64,000 bases of DNA from Branchiostoma floridae (Eukaryota; Chordata; Leptocardii; Amphioxiformes; Branchiostomatidae), in contig NC_049990.1 in NCBI RefSeq assembly GCF_000003815.2, forward strand, positions 5,988,635 through 6,052,634, given 5' to 3'. Under the pieces are notes generated by a model, which saw only the letters and a list, made by a program, of their open reading frames with translations, did no database searches and was not told the origin of the DNA. The position numbers and the translations under genes are program-made. Every line of letters starts with the position of its first letter. Positions within the stretch are counted from its first letter, which is position 1. Below, in pieces: positions 11,088-21,146 of this stretch.

Positions 11088-12790
11088 AGTACGCATGTGC
11101 AGCAACAGGAATTGTGGATAATACTTCAAATTGAAGGCTTCGGACTGGTAAACAGTACTCGCCTCGTTAGTTCGTTGTCTCTATTTGCATAACGGTGTGC
11201 AGACGTGATTTTCTAATGTTTCAGGAACCTTCACCTTATGCACGTTACCCTTAATTCCTGTCGCTTTATGGTAAGCACAAGTGAGCTTTCTGAGAGCTAG
11301 TTTTCGGCTTGTGGAGGGGCTATGGAGAGAAGAGCTTGGCAACAATATGGTGAACGATTGTCAATGAGACTTAGTCCGCAGGAGGGCTAACGTTTCCCCT
11401 CAGAAGTGCAACAGGTACCCAATGGTGGAAAAAACGTCCCTGGCAAAGTATCCTCCCAGTAGCTATATCCAACGTAGTTAGTATGGAATTGTGAGTAAGA
11501 TGTCAGGGGTGAAGGCCCCTGATTTGTAAGCAGTATTCGTCTCGTGTATTGTCTCGATTTGCATAACGGTGTATAGACGTCATTTTCTTATGATTCAGGA
11601 GCCTTCACCTTTCATATATTACCCATAATTCCTGCCGCTTAGTAAGCACAAGTGAGCCTTCTGAGAGCTAGTTTTCGGCTTGCTGGAGAGGCTATGGAGA
11701 GAAGAGCTTGGCAACAATACTACGAATGATTGTCCATGAGATTTAGTCCGCAGGAGGGCTATCATTTTCCCCTCAGAAGTGCAAAAGGAACCCAATGGTG
11801 GAAAAACGTCCCTGGCAAAGTATTCTCCCAGTAGCTATATCCATCGTAGTTAGTATAGAATTGTGGGTAATATGTCAAGGGTGAAGGCCACTGATTTGTA
11901 AACAGTATTCGTCTCGTGTATTGTCTCGATTTGCATAACGGTGTGCAGACGTCATTTTCTTATGATTCAGGAGCCTTCACCTTTCATATATTACCCATAA
12001 TTCCTGCCGCTTAGTAAGCACAAGTGAGCCTTCTGAGAGCTAGTTTCCGGCTTGCTGGAGGGGCTATGGAGAGAAGAGCTTGCCAACAATACTACGAATG
12101 ATTGTCCATGAGATTTAGTCCGCAGGAGGGCTATCATTTTCCCCTCAGAGGTGCAAAAGGTACGCAATGGTGGGAAAAAAGTATTCTCCGAGTAGCTACA
12201 TCCAGCGTAGTTAGTATGGAATTGTGGGTAATATGTCAGGGGTGAAGGCCCCTGATTTGTAAACAGTATTCGTGTCGTTCGTTCGTTGTCTCCATTTGCA
12301 TAACAGTGTACAGACGTGATTTCCTTATGTTTCAGTAGCCTTCACCTTTTATACATTACCCATAATTCCTGCCGCTTAGTAAGCACACGTGAGCCTTCTG
12401 AGAACTAGTTTCCGGCTTGCTGGAGGCTATGGAGAGAAGAACTTGGCAACAATATGGCGAACGATTGTCCATGAGATGAGATGAGTTCGCGGGAGGGGTA
12501 ACATTCTCTCTCAGAAATGCAAAAGGTACTCAAAGGTGGGAAAACGTCCCTGGCAAAGTATTCTCCCAGGATCCAGCGTAGTTAGTATGGAATTGTGGGT
12601 AATATTACAAAGATGAAGGCCTTGTAAACAGTACCTACTCCTCTCGCTCAATGTCACGATTTGCATAACGGTGATTATCTGATGCTTCATGAGCCTTCAC
12701 CTTCACATATTACCCATAAATCCTATCGCTGCACGCACGTAATCATATCGTCGAGCGAACTTATTATGTGAGCCTTCTCAGCATCACTTA
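11088..12790 (+). repeat. Five-copy ~370-bp tandem array
   Basis: Copies begin near 11095, 11466, 11841, 12206 and 12585. Each has a ~170-bp palindromic half (GAATTGTGGGTAATATGTCA ... TATTACCCATAATTCC) and a ~200-bp unique half (GAGCCTTCTGAGAGCTAG, GAGAGAAGAGCTTGGCAACA, CCCTGGCAAAGTATTCTCCC). Copies 2-4 are very similar and the outer ones more diverged, as expected of unequal exchange. The frames are not open, so it is satellite-like and not a gene cluster. Confidence 0.85.
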
Positions 12791-12893
12791 GTCTACAGCT
12801 TAGAGTAGGATGGTTATGGAGAGCAGAACTTGGCAACAATAGGGTGAATGATTTTCCATGAGATGTAGTCCGCGGGAGAGCAAAATAATATAT

Positions 12894-13087
12894 AAAACTT
12901 TAGAGAGAAGCAAAAGACAGAGACAAAAAAAGAGATAGAGAGAAGGTGTAATGAATAACGCAATAAACAGAATGAGGGAAAGAAAGAGGGAGGAGAGAGG
13001 GATAGAGAGAAAGAAAGAAAGACAAAAAGAAAGAAAGAGCAAGAAACAAGGAAGAAGAAAGAAAGAAGGAGGGAGAGAAAGACAAAT
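12894..13087 (+). repeat. Purine-rich low-complexity tract
   Basis: Nearly 200 bases of A/G (GAAAGAAAGA, GAGGGAGAGAAAG) with few pyrimidines. The apparent open frames on both strands here are composition artefacts. It follows the decayed last copy of the 370-bp array. Confidence 0.85.
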
Positions 13088-13119
13088 CATTCGAAAAAAC
13101 GTGCCTTTTAGAGTATCCT

Positions 13120-13505
13120 CGCTATATCCAGCGTAGGTAGTCTGGTACTGGGGACTAGCAATTACCCCCGCCAACCTGAATTGGTCTCAATCACGTGATA
13201 AGCTTGCCCTCCTACTCTAGAATCAATTTCTCCCTCGGCATTACAAATGGTTGAAAAACGTGCCTGGCAAAATGATGGACAGCCACTCATATCGAGTAAG
13301 GCAAGTCTACTGGCAAGTCTGGCAATTAGAAAGTATTCTCCCAGTAGCTATAGTCAGCGTTGTTAGTCTGGTACTGGGGACAAGCAATCACCCCACCACC
13401 CCCCCCCCCCCCCAACACCCCCCAACCCCAGCCCCAGCCCCCAAGGCTCCCTCCACCCTGCGAACCTGAATTGGTCTGAATCACCTGATAAGCTTGCCCT
13501 CCTAG
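13120..13505 (+). repeat. Two-copy duplication with C-rich spacer
   Basis: AGTCTGGTACTGGGGAC, AACCTGAATTGGTCT and TGATAAGCTTGCCCTCCTA appear at 13137-13215 and again at 13358-13505. The second copy has expanded C/CCCA runs (13390-13450). The CAGTAGCTATA motif links it to the 370-bp array, so the array probably extends here in decayed form. Confidence 0.7.
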
Positions 13506-13691
13506 TCTCCAAGCAGACCCTACGGTGCCTAAAGAGATAGTATCAAAGCTGGCAAAGGAGTATAGCCGGCCAAAGGGAGATAGAAGGCCAAAGGGACTCA
13601 AACCGACAACGGGGACCTGGTGCCGCTATAATAAGTCCCTTGCCAGCTTTGATACTATTTCTAAGGCACCGTAAGGTCTGCTTGGAGACTA
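13504..13691. mobile_element. Palindromic MITE, copy 2
   Basis: TAGTCTCCAAGCAGACCCTA at the left is mirrored by GTCTGCTTGGAGACTA at the right; the interior carries GATAGTATCAAAGCTGGC and its reverse complement. It is inserted at the end of the duplicated block and belongs to the same family as 1281-1432 and 59017-59194. Confidence 0.8.
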
Positions 13692-14100
13692 TGCCCTCCC
13701 ACTTTCCTCGGCATTACGAATTCTCAGACAGATTCACAGATCGTCGTTTGGCGGGCCGCCCGAAACGTAACCCATTTATTACAACCCCTAGCGATGCCCT
13801 AACCCCATTTCCCGTATCACCACGCATTTGTGATGCCAGCACGACTCCGTGCACAGGTGTATTCACGGGCACAAATTGGGGGCATTACAGACGTTCTATT
13901 TTAGCTCCGTGCAAGCCCGTCTCCATTCAAGAATAATCGCGATTCATAGAAGCGAGTCACACAGCATAGCGAGGCTGTGTGAAAAAGACTTACCTTATTA
14001 CGTGTATGAAGGTTAGACATCCATAAATGTATGTAAAAGGATACACAAGGCAATATAGTTACTTAAACAACTTGATAGACTTTTTTTAGACGGTCAGACG

Positions 14101-14215
14101 TTTGATTTGATTGATTTGATTTGATTTATTGGAATTGCAACAATACAATACTCGCGGATCACAGGCAGCAGTAGGCTGGTTTTGTGATCCACACATCAAT
14201 ACGTATACATATAAA
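14101..14215 (-). mobile_element. LINE-type 3' end with (AATCA)n tail, minus strand
   Basis: Read on the minus strand the segment ends in CCAATAAATCAAATCAAATC, a simple-repeat tail typical of L2/CR1 elements. It is a 5'-truncated fragment with no coding part that I can recognise. Confidence 0.5.
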
Positions 14216-14274
14216 CATTATGATAGCATCTGTTGTCTTTCGTTACTAACGGAGTAAGATCTTAGAAAAACCAA

Positions 14275-14555
14275 AAAAAACTATTAATTGATACTTAAAC
14301 AAGAGATATCTAACACCCCCAAATCGTGACCATAGCTTGTTCAAAACGCGAGATATCAAAGCTCCGCTGCAGTGTCAACGAAAGCCACTAGGGGGCCCAA
14401 AATCCAATAATTTTCAGCTTTTATCATACTCCACGAACACACTGAGTATGAAACTAATCCATCCAGCCGTTCTTGAGTTATTTTCTTCACAGACACTCAC
14501 ACTCACACACACACACGTACACACAAACGCTGGTGTGAATATAACCTCCATTACT
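14275..14555. repeat. Dispersed repeat copy (CGAGATATCAAA ... TATAACCTCC family)
   Basis: TTGTTCAAAACGCGAGATATC, GCTGCAGTG and GAATATAACCTCCA recur in 32155-32250 and, in opposite orientation, in 41797-42205. A CACACACAC microsatellite lies at 14495-14520. The family's nature is unknown to me. Confidence 0.6.
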
Positions 14556-14699
14556 ATTCCTTGGCAGTAATAAGGTGAAGGCAATTGACGAAAGGTAGCG
14601 GATGCGACCTGAAATGTCAGATACACTCCAGATGGTTGAATAACTGTTATCTTTTGGATTTACATTGTCATTTGTGTGTCTGTGCCGTATTTATGCGCG

Positions 14700-15050
14700 G
14701 CACAGACGTGCAAGGTCAAAAGTGCGTGAAACTCCTCATTGACAAAAGAATGACGGGGTATCGGGTTGTACATCTTGGGGAAATAGTCCGAGTACAGGCC
14801 AAATTGTATTTACAGCACAGCACAAACGTGTTGAAGCATCACAATTAGATAAATGACGTAGGTAAAAGATATTACAGACGTCCAAGGTCAAAAGTGCGCA
14901 AAGCTTCTCATTGGCAAAAGAATGGCAGGGTATCGGGTTGTACATCTTGGGAAAATAGTCCAAGTGCAGGCCAAATTGTATTTACAGCACAGCACAAACG
15001 TGTTGAAGCATCACAATTAGATAAATGACGTAGGTATAAGATATTATCAT
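14700..15050. repeat. Two tandem ~172-bp copies
   Basis: The unit from CAGACGT(G/C)CAAGGTCAAAA to GACGTAGGTA(A/T)AAGATATT occurs at 14703-14873 and 14877-15048 with about 90 percent identity by eye. No open frame is conserved between the copies. Confidence 0.85.
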
Positions 15051-15090
15051 GCATGAGGGCAAATCATAACGTAATGGATCCAACCTGGAA

Positions 15091-18000
15091 TAATAATAAT
15101 AATAATAATCTTTATTGCATATTCATGCCCGAGGGCTAAATGCACAGAAGGACCTCATGTGGTCTTATGGATGCAGAGAAAAAAGAAACTTAACTAATAC
15201 AATGGTTTTAGACTAGGCTAAGCTATACAGTGATTTTAAACTAGGCTAAATGGAGAGGGAACTAAGGCACTATGTGTTACAATCGTTAATGGCTGCATCT
15301 AACATGTTCTTCTCTCTTTTTGAAACACATGGAGACATATTCACATATTGCGTCAATAGCATGACCGTCCGTGCATGACATCAAGTACTTGAATAAGCCT
15401 TGTCTTGACATTTTCTTATAATTGTTGTCTATTCGTATGGCATTGTATAGGGATTGGCGTTCGTATTCATATAATGTACAATCTAGTAAAAAATGTGTCT
15501 CGTCTTCGATATACAAGTGGTCACAGAATTTACATGTTCTATCATTTAAAGGAGTGCGGTTATGCCTGCCGGATTCTATATGTAACGGATGGTCACTTAT
15601 GCGAAATCTACACATAGCTCTGCGATGTTCAAAGCTTGAGATGCTAAGATATGTTTCTCTTTCATATGTTTCTTTGAATGTTTTGTACGTCCTCAATTTG
15701 TTTCCCTGGTTTTCTTTTTGTCCAATCGCTTGTAGTTCTGAATGGAATCTTTGGATGAAAATATCTTTCAACCTTTGCTTTAGTTGATTTAGATGAGTGG
15801 GTATGTTAGAGTGACCGTTTATATACAGGTAGGCAAAGCCGGACTCCTCTAAGAGTTTCCTTACATCAGATAACCAGCAGGATGTTTTACGACTATCTAG
15901 TTCCTGCTGTACCATGTAAGCTTCATATTGAAGACTACCTGTGTGCACTTCGTTGGCTAATCTAAAATAATAATTATACATTCTGCATTGAGCTTCAATC
16001 CACAAGGGGAAACGCCCCAGTTCCGCTCTACTTGCAAAATTACTAGCGTTCCTTCGAACACCTAGGATGTATTTACAGAATTTCAGATGGACGGACTCTA
16101 AAGGGGATTTGTCATCCAATTTGCTACTACACCAGACTTCAGATCCATACAATAAAATAGGTAGGACACATGTGTCAAACAATTTGCAATGCAGTGATAC
16201 AGAAGATCTAGATTCTCCTAATGTACTTCTAATACTAAATAATGCTCTTAGGGCCTTCTTTTGTAGATTCTTTACAGCAGTACTAAATGTGCAACCTGCT
16301 GTAAACATAATACCTAGGTAACAGTAAGTTGGAACAATGTCTATCCTTTTATTGTATAAAGAGAAATTTAAGCTAGAAAATAAGTGGCCCCTTTTGTTGA
16401 ATACAATAATCTTTGTTTTCGCTAGATTGACTGTTAATTTCCATTTTTGGCAATATTGGCCAAGAGTGTTAATTGCGTTCTGCAGTCCCTCTTGAGTTTC
16501 AGATAACAAGACAATGTCGTCAGCATAAAATAAGCTGGTCAATTTTGAGTGTTTTAACAGAGGAGCATCTATGTTTACTGAATTGAGTTTATCAATGAGA
16601 TCGCTAATGTACAAGTTGAATAATGTGGGACTTAGAACGCACCCTTGTCGGACACCAATTTCAATAGGAAAACTGTCGCTAAGGCCTTCCCTAGTTTTGA
16701 CGCTAGCTTCGGATCTGTTGTACAGGTCTTTGATTATATCAAAAACTTTGCCTGTGATCCCACTGGAAAGAAGTTTATATAACAGTCCCTCGTGCCAAAT
16801 AGAATCAAAGGCTTTTGATAAATCAATAAAGCAAGCAAATAGACGTTTTCCTGACTGGGTGTATTTTGATATAAGAGTTTTCAAAATGAAGATATTATCA
16901 GATGTTCTGTAGTTTTTGCGAAATCCTGTTTGATTTGGTTTGATTATTTCTTTATCTTCGAAAAGGGTTGACAGTCGTTTGTTTAATATAGAGGAGAACA
17001 GTTTTCCTAAGCAGCTGGAAATTGCGATTCCCCGGTAATTATTTGGGTCATCTTTTCGCCCTGCTTTGAAGATGGGGACAATAAAACTTTTGGTCCACAT
17101 TTTGGGGAAAATTCCCTTCGAAAGTGTACTATTGAATAACTTCAGTAGAGGGGTGAGTAGAAGTCTTTTTCCTGCTTTGAGCATTTCATTGGTTATCATG
17201 TCCTCTCCACTAGCTTTTTTGTTTTTGAGGGCCTGTATTGCATCATTAACTTCTGAGGCCGTAATTGGGTTGTCCAGGGGCTCTGAACTCGGTTTACATT
17301 TCTGCAGTGTCTGAAATTTGTCAATGATTTCTTTTTCAAAGTTAGAGTCGAAGTTTTTTTGTTTTAATCTGGATTCGCTATGGATGGTTTTGAAGTGATT
17401 AAGCCATGTGTTAGTTGACAGGTCTTCTTGATGTGCCGAATCGGACTTTTTCAGTTCTTTGAGTAGGTTCCAGAAAGCGGTGGGATTATTTTCTTGAAGA
17501 TTTTGAAGACGTATCAGACAGCTGTTTTCATGTTGCCGTTTTCGTGTTCTAACTAGCTTATTAAATTCTTTCTTTTTCTTGAAGTAGCTACCTCTAATGG
17601 ATGGGTTTTTAGGGTTGTGCATAAGAAGGTATCTAAGGTTTTTTAGTTCATTGCGGGCCTCATAACAAGTTTTGTTAAACCATTTTTTGTTCTGTTTTTG
17701 TCCTTTAGGTGTCCTGTTACTTTTTACTTTTAATGACATCCTTCCGGCCATTTCAAGAATTTTTTGGAACTTGCTAACTTCTTCGTCAATTATTGGTGTC
17801 GTATCCTGTTCAACACATAGAAAGTTATCTAGTTGTTCAGATATCGCCGGACTACTTAGAGCATGGAGAAATTTTTCGCCGGAATCTGAATCCCAGATGA
17901 ACCTTTTTGGTAGAGGACGTAGTTTACTTTTGGGTATTTTTGCGTCCTGAAAGTGCCAGTGTGGCGTACTAATATTCGTTGTTATGAGACAGTGATCCGA

Positions 18001-18168
18001 AAGTTCTGTTAAGTCATGAACTTTGAAAACATTAATGTTATAAAGGAATATGAAACCACATTTCGGGCAATAGTCATGATCTATAAAGCCTTTTATAAAT
18101 GTTCCCTGAAGTCCGAAGCAATTTCTGGCAGGCCGATGTGTTTTTGATTCGTCAGTATGTAAGGGGGG
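15091..18168 (-). mobile_element. 5'-truncated L2/CR1-group LINE, minus strand
   Basis: The element runs on the minus strand from inside the endonuclease domain (18168) to a (TTA)n tail at 15091-15109, just after CAATAAAG. It carries one long open frame. There is no ORF1 and the first part of the endonuclease is absent, the normal result of incomplete reverse transcription. Its protein resembles that of the plus-strand LINE at 18330-24009, so they are related but distinct families. Confidence 0.85.
15286..18168 (-). CDS. LINE ORF2: partial APE endonuclease plus reverse transcriptase
   Basis: The minus-strand frame is open from 18168 to the stop at 15286 (about 960 codons); the first ATG is at 17751, but the homologous protein continues upstream of it. 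The N part has an SDHC sequence matching the last catalytic motif of APE-type endonucleases. The RT core shows FIDLSKAFDS (motif A), GVRQGCVLSPTLFNL (motif B) and FYADDIVLL with the catalytic Asp pair (motif C). The C-terminal region has a C-x2-C-x9-H-x4-C cluster (CKFC ... HFLLDC) as in the sibling element. No frameshift or stop interrupts it, so the insertion may be recent, but the truncated endonuclease should make it inactive by itself. Confidence 0.9.
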   Translation of the reverse strand, partial: PPLHTDESKTHRPARNCFGLQGTFIKGFIDHDYCPKCGFIFLYNINVFKVHDLTELSDHCLITTNISTPHWHFQDAKIPKSKLRPLPKRFIWDSDSGEKFLHALSSPAISEQLDNFLCVEQDTTPIIDEEVSKFQKILEMAGRMSLKVKSNRTPKGQKQNKKWFNKTCYEARNELKNLRYLLMHNPKNPSIRGSYFKKKKEFNKLVRTRKRQHENSCLIRLQNLQENNPTAFWNLLKELKKSDSAHQEDLSTNTWLNHFKTIHSESRLKQKNFDSNFEKEIIDKFQTLQKCKPSSEPLDNPITASEVNDAIQALKNKKASGEDMITNEMLKAGKRLLLTPLLKLFNSTLSKGIFPKMWTKSFIVPIFKAGRKDDPNNYRGIAISSCLGKLFSSILNKRLSTLFEDKEIIKPNQTGFRKNYRTSDNIFILKTLISKYTQSGKRLFACFIDLSKAFDSIWHEGLLYKLLSSGITGKVFDIIKDLYNRSEASVKTREGLSDSFPIEIGVRQGCVLSPTLFNLYISDLIDKLNSVNIDAPLLKHSKLTSLFYADDIVLLSETQEGLQNAINTLGQYCQKWKLTVNLAKTKIIVFNKRGHLFSSLNFSLYNKRIDIVPTYCYLGIMFTAGCTFSTAVKNLQKKALRALFSIRSTLGESRSSVSLHCKLFDTCVLPILLYGSEVWCSSKLDDKSPLESVHLKFCKYILGVRRNASNFASRAELGRFPLWIEAQCRMYNYYFRLANEVHTGSLQYEAYMVQQELDSRKTSCWLSDVRKLLEESGFAYLYINGHSNIPTHLNQLKQRLKDIFIQRFHSELQAIGQKENQGNKLRTYKTFKETYERETYLSISSFEHRRAMCRFRISDHPLHIESGRHNRTPLNDRTCKFCDHLYIEDETHFLLDCTLYEYERQSLYNAIRIDNNYKKMSRQGLFKYLMSCTDGHAIDAICEYVSMCFKKREEHVRCSH

Positions 18169-18525
18169 CTATTAAAGGCAAACATAGAACGTAAATAAAT
18201 AATAATGATAAACGTTTATTTTACGTTTCCGCAAACATCCCGGCCTGGTCCCAGTTTGGAAATAGGACATAAGCCTGAGCAGGGCACACTCTAAGTACTA
18301 AGTGCACCCCCCCCCACACACACACACACTTACCTGGATGTATCAAGATGGCGGACGGACGCGGACACGCGTCGTTAGCTCTCCGTATGTGACTTAGTTT
18401 GGAGTACCATAATACTACATGGAGTGAGGTATTTTAGTGCATATGTGAGTCTATCTTAACGTCTCACGTATTCTATAATTTTGAGGATTTTTAATAACAT
18501 CTGTAACGACAGAGGAACATTGAAA

Positions 18526-20913
18526 ATGGGAGCCGAGTCCAAGACGCCTAAGGGTAAGACGCCCACGACGAAACCATGGAATATCAATCTCTCCAAAGTC
18601 CCGCTGGACGAAACCCTGGCCTTCGACTACGAAGACGTGGAAAAGTCTCGACTGTGTGGAGTGAAACTGCGGACAAGCCAGCTAGACAAGTGGATTCAAC
18701 TTCACAAAGACAACTTTGACAAGAACTTTGAAGACCACAAAGTAACAACAGTGACCTGGAAATCCACGCAAGGCACAACAAGCTTGTCCGTCAACTTCTC
18801 ATCGGCAACAAAGACAGGTAAAAGCCTTCTATCAGTTCACTTTTACCACAAGAAGAATGGTCTAATGGTTCAGGGTCAAAGAACCAAGTGGTGGGTAGAT
18901 TTACTGTACCCTGAACTGAAAAACAATGTAACAATGCTTGACAAACGTACAAGGGCAAGCGCCAAAGATGGCGTCCAACGCATGAGGGACGCCGTCAATA
19001 GCTTCCAGACAACCTGCCCAACACAGCCTTTGTCCACGACACCATGTCCAACCAGTGTAACTGAGACACCGACTATTCCCAAATCCACCACTCCGCGAAC
19101 ACTAGAGGGACTAGAAACTCCAAATGGTAACAACTTTACAGAACAGCTTCAACACGATTTGGAAAATGGCGCGCAAAGTACCGATGACGCCATAACCTGC
19201 GATCCCCACGACCCCCCAGTGATTCTCCCGACAACCAGCGAAACTTCTGGAACAGATGATTCGAGTAACTCAGGTACATCAAACTCTCCTGTAGCAGTGT
19301 ATTTAGAACGTGTGAATTCCGTTGAAAAGTCCATCAAAGCGAGCGACAATGCCTTCAACGATTTACAGAAACAATACGTAGATACGATCGGCAAACTCAA
19401 CGTCTTCAGGGACGAGCTAATGGCGAAAGAAAAGGAGCGAGAGAAGGCTCACACGAAAACCCTGAATAACATATCTACACAGATTGAAGCCGCACAGAAG
19501 GCGCTTGAGACCCACATCAGGAAGGCTACCTCAAAACTACAGACCGATCTTAACAACTCTCGAAAAGACCTGACCCTACAGAAAGAAAAACTCATGAAGG
19601 AGAAGGACAAGGCAGCCCAAGAGATCTCGATTGAAAGGAACTTGTGGAAAGAGAGACTTCATGGTATGTCTCTTAAAGTTGATGCTCTGTCAGCTTCGAA
19701 TGCTGAACTGCAAAACACTATCAAAAAGCAAGACTCAGAAATTCAGGAACTTGTAAACAGATCAAAGGATCTGGAACAGAAGTTTGATTCTTGCCAATGT
19801 TGTACATGTGTGACGAACTCTGCCAATCAAAACAAAAGCCCTATTTCCCATGACAATGACGGGCCAATCTCACATGACAATAACCCTACTGCCGCTAATC
19901 AGAAAAACAACAAATCAACCTTTGTTCTCGACGTCCAGACGCCTGTTATCAATGCCAACTTTAACCCATCTGTGAACACCCACAAAATGTCCACAGTTAA
20001 CAGCCATGTGAGAGGTGAGAATGGCGAGGTGGGGGTCAGAATCTTCGCCGACTCACTCTTTAGAGATGTAGATCCAAACCGCGCCTTCAAAGAAAATCGC
20101 ACAATGATTCAAAGGAGCAGCACCATAAAGGCAGCAATTGACAACATTAGCAGTATCAAGGATTCCACAACAAAGACTGTTATCTTACATGTCGGGTCGA
20201 ATGACCTAGATAACAGTAAAAGACATCCTGACTCTGTTCAAGAGACGCTCCGCAACACCAGCAAACTACTAGAAACGACAAAGAAGTCTTTCCCAAATGC
20301 GAGGGTGGCTGTGTCTCAGGTGTTACAAAGAGGACCGAATCAGAAATCCGCCTTGAATGAGAATATCAAGTCATACAATCAAGAAATGCTCAAACTGTCC
20401 AGGAATTCTGACTTCACATACATTAAACACAGAAAGTTAACCCAGGACAGACACCTATACCTGCCAGACCAAATACACCTAGACCCCAGAAGTGGGACCA
20501 AACTCCTAGTGGCTGATGTAAAACGCACACTTGCATCGCCGCCTACACCTTCAGCGGGCCCGCCACAGCTCCCCACGCCGCGCCCACCACACCGCCCCTC
20601 CAGCCAGCACCCTAGGTCTCAACCCACACCTACCGCCATCAGACGTGGCAACGCCATACCAAGCCGAGACTGGTCGAGAGGTCACCCCTTCAAGGACAGT
20701 GCGAACTCCGTACCGCTTGGACAAAGGAACCTTCATAGTCAACCATCTAAGGATAACCCGACATCGGGAAACCGAGCCACTGGAACTCAACAAGTTGCGA
20801 ACAGATCGCTAACCGCGCCCAAGTCACTGGTAGGGCCCACCATACAGGCCGCTCTGCCCTGGAAACAGCTTGGAAAACGCATCCGCAAAGCATGGGACAT
20901 TCTCATTTCCTAA
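18526..20913 (+). CDS. LINE ORF1 protein: N-domain, coiled coil, SGNH esterase
   Basis: From ATG 18526 the frame gives 795 aa. Residues ~17-140 form a compact domain I do not recognise by name (features LLSVHFYHKKNGLMVQG, WWVDLLYPEL). About 255-420 is a charged heptad-like coiled coil (EKEREKAHTK, QKEKLMKEKDK) ending in a CQCCTC cluster. About 503-660 is an SGNH/GDSL-type hydrolase: FADSLF at the serine block, HVGSNDL at the Gly-Ser-Asn block, and DQIHLD as the Asp-His block. The C terminus is Pro/Arg-rich and probably binds nucleic acid. Esterase ORF1 proteins are established for CR1-like LINEs; a role in RNP assembly is inferred. The frame is intact while ORF2 is not. The first-block Gly is Ala. 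Confidence 0.85.
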   Translation: MGAESKTPKGKTPTTKPWNINLSKVPLDETLAFDYEDVEKSRLCGVKLRTSQLDKWIQLHKDNFDKNFEDHKVTTVTWKSTQGTTSLSVNFSSATKTGKSLLSVHFYHKKNGLMVQGQRTKWWVDLLYPELKNNVTMLDKRTRASAKDGVQRMRDAVNSFQTTCPTQPLSTTPCPTSVTETPTIPKSTTPRTLEGLETPNGNNFTEQLQHDLENGAQSTDDAITCDPHDPPVILPTTSETSGTDDSSNSGTSNSPVAVYLERVNSVEKSIKASDNAFNDLQKQYVDTIGKLNVFRDELMAKEKEREKAHTKTLNNISTQIEAAQKALETHIRKATSKLQTDLNNSRKDLTLQKEKLMKEKDKAAQEISIERNLWKERLHGMSLKVDALSASNAELQNTIKKQDSEIQELVNRSKDLEQKFDSCQCCTCVTNSANQNKSPISHDNDGPISHDNNPTAANQKNNKSTFVLDVQTPVINANFNPSVNTHKMSTVNSHVRGENGEVGVRIFADSLFRDVDPNRAFKENRTMIQRSSTIKAAIDNISSIKDSTTKTVILHVGSNDLDNSKRHPDSVQETLRNTSKLLETTKKSFPNARVAVSQVLQRGPNQKSALNENIKSYNQEMLKLSRNSDFTYIKHRKLTQDRHLYLPDQIHLDPRSGTKLLVADVKRTLASPPTPSAGPPQLPTPRPPHRPSSQHPRSQPTPTAIRRGNAIPSRDWSRGHPFKDSANSVPLGQRNLHSQPSKDNPTSGNRATGTQQVANRSLTAPKSLVGPTIQAALPWKQLGKRIRKAWDILIS

Positions 20914-21146
20914 TTTTGACTGAACCATCTGATATCATCCGATGTAACCGTTTAGATGAGGTAAAGTCACTCCCTCTCTTTGGTTATATATTTTGTTGCT
21001 ATTCACATATATACTTGTATGTCTAGTCTTTACACCATACGAGAGATTTTTGTTTATCAGTACTTCCTCCGTTTTCTAATTTTATGATCATATGCCATAT
21101 AACTAACTCCATGTAGCTATTATATACTCTTGCTAATGTCTCGGAG

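Noticed and set aside
12800-13174. Long open frames on both strands over a purine tract
   Set aside because: Low-complexity GAA/GAG translation artefacts.
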